Position numbers and translations under genes: made by a program
Shown here: piece after piece, positions 61,773 to 64,000 of the stretch
Position numbering within the stretch: the first letter of the stretch is position 1
Layout: each line of letters opens with the position of its first letter
The notes under the pieces: generated by a model
Database searches by the model: none
What the model was told of the DNA's origin: nothing
Seen by the model: only the letters and a program-made list of their open reading frames with translations
Origin: Paenibacillus hemerocallicola
GTDB taxonomy: Bacteria > Bacillota > Bacilli > Paenibacillales > NBRC-103111
DNA length: 64,000 bases
Direction of reading: 5' to 3'
Assembly (NCBI RefSeq): GCF_006265175.1
Contig: NZ_VDCQ01000032.1
Location: forward strand, 32,735 to 96,734

Positions 61773-62837
61773 TTACAATTGGGCTATCATCGGATCATCC
61801 AACGTAACTCTGCGTCCTTGCCGCGCCGAAGCATAGCAGGCCAGCACCATCCTTAGCGACGTACGGCCTTCCTCCGCCGATGCCAGCGCGCCCCGCTCGC
61901 CCCGCACAAATCGGGCCAAAGGTTCTGCCAGCCCGCGAATGCGGAAACCGTGATTAGGCGGGCTCCCGATATCGCTTGCCGTCCAAGCGCCGGTCGCGAC
62001 ATCGAACCGCTTAAGTCCCGCGCCTTCGCCCGGACGAGGGACATTGCAGCTCGTCGCGTCGCCGTAATTTTGCACGATCGTGCCCCGTTCGCAAACGATT
62101 TCCGTCGTATTTTCCGCGGCATTGCAGGTGAAGGAGCAGTTCACCTCGGCGAGCGGACCGCCCGGGTAACGGAATATGGCAATCCCGTTATCCATCGGGA
62201 TGCGCGGGTTGTGCAGCGACTCGATCTCCGCGGTGACGCTATCGGGTACGCCGAGCCAGTAGTGCAGCAGGTCGATCGGATGGGAGGCGTCGTCGGCCCA
62301 TATATCCCGGTTGTATTCCGGCTTGACGTGCCACGAATCGGCGAAGGACGGCTGCAGCCCCATGGCCAGCCCGTGTCTGCGGCGGATTGTGAATACTTTG
62401 CCGAGCTCGCCGCTATCCATCCATTGCTTCATTTGAATGTTTTGCGGATCGGCCCTCATCTGCCACGCCATCGTGAACGGAATGCGATGTTTGCCCACCG
62501 CTTCGACAATCCGGTCCGCCTCCCGGATCGTCAGCGCCATCGGCTTCTGCAGGATAACCGCTTTACCTGCGGCGGCCGCCAGCTCCACCAAGTCCGCATG
62601 CATCGACGTCTCCGACGAAACGACGACCGCGAGAATGTCATCCCGGGCAAGCATTTCCGAGGCGTCGGCGTACCCTACCAATCCAAACGCCTTCTTCGCC
62701 TTCTCCAGCCTTTCCGGATCGTGGTCCCAGCCCGCGATAACGCGAATGCCGTACTCCGGACGCTTCCATTCTTCACAGTAGGAGTTGACATGACCGTGGG
62801 CAAATCCGAGTATGCCTACTCCCGTAGGTTGGCTCAT
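61773..62837 (-). CDS. Gfo/Idh/MocA-family oxidoreductase (copy 3)
   Basis: A 354-residue dehydrogenase and the first gene of the cluster. The Rossmann start is VGILGFAHGHVNSYCEEW, with ILQKPMALTIREADRIVE for the conserved Lys. The AlaPheHis-type loop (GFAHGH) differs from the other two copies. GAGGAG fits the ATG at 62837 better than the ATG at 62843. Direct repeats suited to an AraC protein lie about 90 bp upstream. Confidence 0.9.
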   Translation of the reverse strand: MSQPTGVGILGFAHGHVNSYCEEWKRPEYGIRVIAGWDHDPERLEKAKKAFGLVGYADASEMLARDDILAVVVSSETSMHADLVELAAAAGKAVILQKPMALTIREADRIVEAVGKHRIPFTMAWQMRADPQNIQMKQWMDSGELGKVFTIRRRHGLAMGLQPSFADSWHVKPEYNRDIWADDASHPIDLLHYWLGVPDSVTAEIESLHNPRIPMDNGIAIFRYPGGPLAEVNCSFTCNAAENTTEIVCERGTIVQNYGDATSCNVPRPGEGAGLKRFDVATGAWTASDIGSPPNHGFRIRGLAEPLARFVRGERGALASAEEGRTSLRMVLACYASARQGRRVTLDDPMIAQL

Positions 62838-62892
62838 CCTCATTCTCCTCTCGGGAACGTTAGCTCGATCTTGTTGCGGCTTTCATAGTTCC

Positions 62893-62955
62893 ATCATAAT
62901 CATCCGTACCGGCGAAATCATGGCGGATCGGGACAAAAACAAGAGCGATCGGGAC
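62893..62955 (-). promoter_or_regulatory. Predicted AraC-activated promoter of the sulfatase cluster
   Basis: On the minus strand GTCCCGATC occurs twice (62955-62947 and 62934-62926), exactly 21 bp apart, directly upstream of a TATGAT -10 box (62898-62893) that lacks a good -35. Tandem half-sites two helical turns apart next to the -35 are typical of AraC-family activation. The AraC gene at 53999 lies within the operon. Confidence 0.55.
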
Positions 62956-63066
62956 GTTTTTTTGGGCCGCTTTCTCGGCTGAAGGAACAGGTCGATCCCG
63001 GCCCGACAGCAAACAAGGACGATTCCTGGATCGAAATATGGCTGCAGCCAACATAAGGTAATTGCC

Positions 63067-63146
63067 GATCTGGCTTCCGCTATCCCGGACCAAGTCCGAT
63101 GACGCCGATCTGGCTTCCGCTATCCCGGACCAAGTCCGATGACGCC
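63067..63146. repeat. Perfect 40-bp tandem duplication
   Basis: Two identical 40-bp units starting GATCTGGCTTCCGCTATCCC. Each contains one TTCCGCTAT motif and the hairpin CGGACCAAGTCCG. It lies in the 735-bp gap between the sulfatase cluster and the Hpt gene. The remainder of that gap (62956-63571) has one further short hairpin near 63223 and no convincing gene. Confidence 0.95.
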
Positions 63147-63571
63147 GAAATGGTTTGGAGGGGCAGCACGGGCAAAAGCGACAGAGTTTCTCGCGTCTGT
63201 AAATGGAATACATACAGTTATTATGTTGGGTTATCGCTATAACCGGTATAGTAACTGGAAAAGATGCATTTAATCTCACCGCTTTGCACCGATCACGGCG
63301 CTTCCGGTGTAAATAGCTGTACATTTTCCCGTTAAAATGCGCTCTCGGTAAGATGCGCCACTTTTAACTGGAGGATTTCCATTAAGTCGTTTTCAGAGGG
63401 AGCCAGATACGGAGCAAAGTAGTACCGGACCGGCTCGTGACGCAGATTCCGATCGGGAGGGCGGGTGAGGGCGGATGAGGGCGGTCCGACTGTCCTATAT
63501 GCACCGCAACCAATATGGGGTAAAATGGTCAATGATTTTAAATAACGATCATTTGAACAGGAACGACCGCG

Positions 63572-63961
63572 ATGCAAAAATACAAGCAAGTTTTTATCCG
63601 GCAGTTCGACCGGACATTGGAACGGTGGCGAGCCTCGGGCAAAACCGTAGCCGAAACCGAGGTATACAGGCTTCTCCACTCGATCAAAGGGACCGCCGCG
63701 ACAATCGGGCTGCAGGAATGGACCGACGAGGCCGCTCTGCTGCTGAAGCATATGAATGAGGAGGGCGGCAGCGAGCTGTCGTTCGCGGACATCATGCGGG
63801 TGATCGCGCCCATCGTTCGCTTAAGGGCCGATGCCGCGGACAGCGATTTCGGGCGATCGACGGACGAGATTGCAGACGGGGGGGCGGGCGAATCCACCAA
63901 CAGGTACGCCGATAACCGAGGGAATACAAACGAATGCGACGACAGGTACGCCGACAGCTGA
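63572..63961 (+). CDS. Hpt-domain protein, probably interrupted or incomplete
   Basis: 129 codons. Residues 1-90 form a helical histidine-phosphotransfer domain with the phospho-acceptor motif RLLHSIKGTAATIGL (HxxKG). The tail is a low-complexity Asn/Asp-rich repeat. The TGA at 63959-63961 is inside the second 42-bp repeat unit, where the first unit has CGA. A point mutation therefore probably ended a longer protein that would continue past the window. Such N-terminal Hpt domains often precede response-regulator or cyclase modules. Confidence 0.7.
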   Translation: MQKYKQVFIRQFDRTLERWRASGKTVAETEVYRLLHSIKGTAATIGLQEWTDEAALLLKHMNEEGGSELSFADIMRVIAPIVRLRADAADSDFGRSTDEIADGGAGESTNRYADNRGNTNECDDRYADS

Positions 63962-64000
63962 GGGAAGGCAAACGAATGCGACGACAGGTACGCCGATAGC
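63902..64000 (+). repeat. 42-bp tandem repeat at the end of the Hpt gene
   Basis: AGGTACGCCGA starts at 63902, 63944 and 63986, a 42-bp (14-codon) period with a few substitutions. It runs to the window end, so the full copy number is unknown. It encodes RYADNRGNTNECDD-like units. Confidence 0.9.

Noticed and set aside
63332..63751. 139-codon minus-strand frame overlapping the Hpt gene
   Set aside because: Half of it is antisense to the HxxKG-bearing Hpt domain. The C-terminal part looks mildly coding-like, but there is no ribosome site and no recognisable family.

Overview
The window looks like a chromosomal segment from a Gram-positive, carbohydrate-degrading member of the Paenibacillaceae (Paenibacillus/Cohnella-like). 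This is an inference from protein style: many ~430-residue solute-binding lipoproteins, AraC regulators with cupin sensor domains, multimodular secreted glycanases with FIMAH, CBM3 and FN3 modules, strong AGGAGG ribosome binding sites, and a moderately high GC content with AT-rich gaps. No rRNA, tRNA, CRISPR array, prophage or complete insertion sequence was seen.

Layout. Positions 1-8.8 kb hold a FAD-dependent oxidoreductase (cut by the window edge), an orphan solute-binding lipoprotein, a Tat-exported beta-helix protein, a decayed PhyH/FAD-oxidoreductase chimera and an AraC regulator. 8.9-11.3 kb is a cobalamin-riboswitch unit with two BtuF-like proteins, followed by a probable group II intron remnant. 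11.5-24.2 kb carries a GntR/solute-binding-protein fusion regulator, two more solute-binding lipoproteins, a 1,736-residue heparinase II/III-type lyase, an AraC regulator and a beta-helix protein. 25-28.7 kb has a secreted SLH-like/cupredoxin protein followed by an ECF sigma/anti-sigma pair. 28.9-34.4 kb is a seven-gene envelope-glycosylation operon whose parts resemble the Arn (lipid-linked sugar) logic plus FemAB and NodB proteins. 34.9-38.3 kb is the VTC / DUF4956 / carbohydrate-binding triad, next to a convergent two-component system (38.4-40.4 kb). 40.7-46.4 kb has a GH44 glucanase and a family-unassigned glycosidase. 46.8-52.5 kb is a Rieske/FAD-oxidoreductase/solute-binding-protein locus, with a frameshifted Rieske gene. 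A 70-bp promoter element is duplicated there in front of two operons. 52.6-62.8 kb is a nine-gene minus-strand cluster: one true sulfatase, two sulfatase-fold proteins with Thr in place of the formylglycine Cys, an APS-kinase-like protein, three Gfo/Idh/MocA oxidoreductases, a sugar isomerase/epimerase and an AraC regulator. The window ends inside an Hpt-domain gene with a 42-bp tandem repeat.

How it works together (inference). Secreted lyases and glycanases release oligosaccharides, and solute-binding lipoproteins sense or capture them. AraC and GntR-type regulators, and possibly CcpA, switch the loci on. Intracellular FAD/Rieske and Gfo/Idh/MocA redox enzymes and the sulfatase-fold enzymes then process the released sugars. 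No ABC permease or ATPase gene for any of the solute-binding proteins lies in the window. The best candidates for something undescribed are the Thr-type sulfatase/APS-kinase/dehydrogenase cluster and the GntR-solute-binding fusion. The AraC-style promoter elements with direct repeats 20-21 bp apart are a third.
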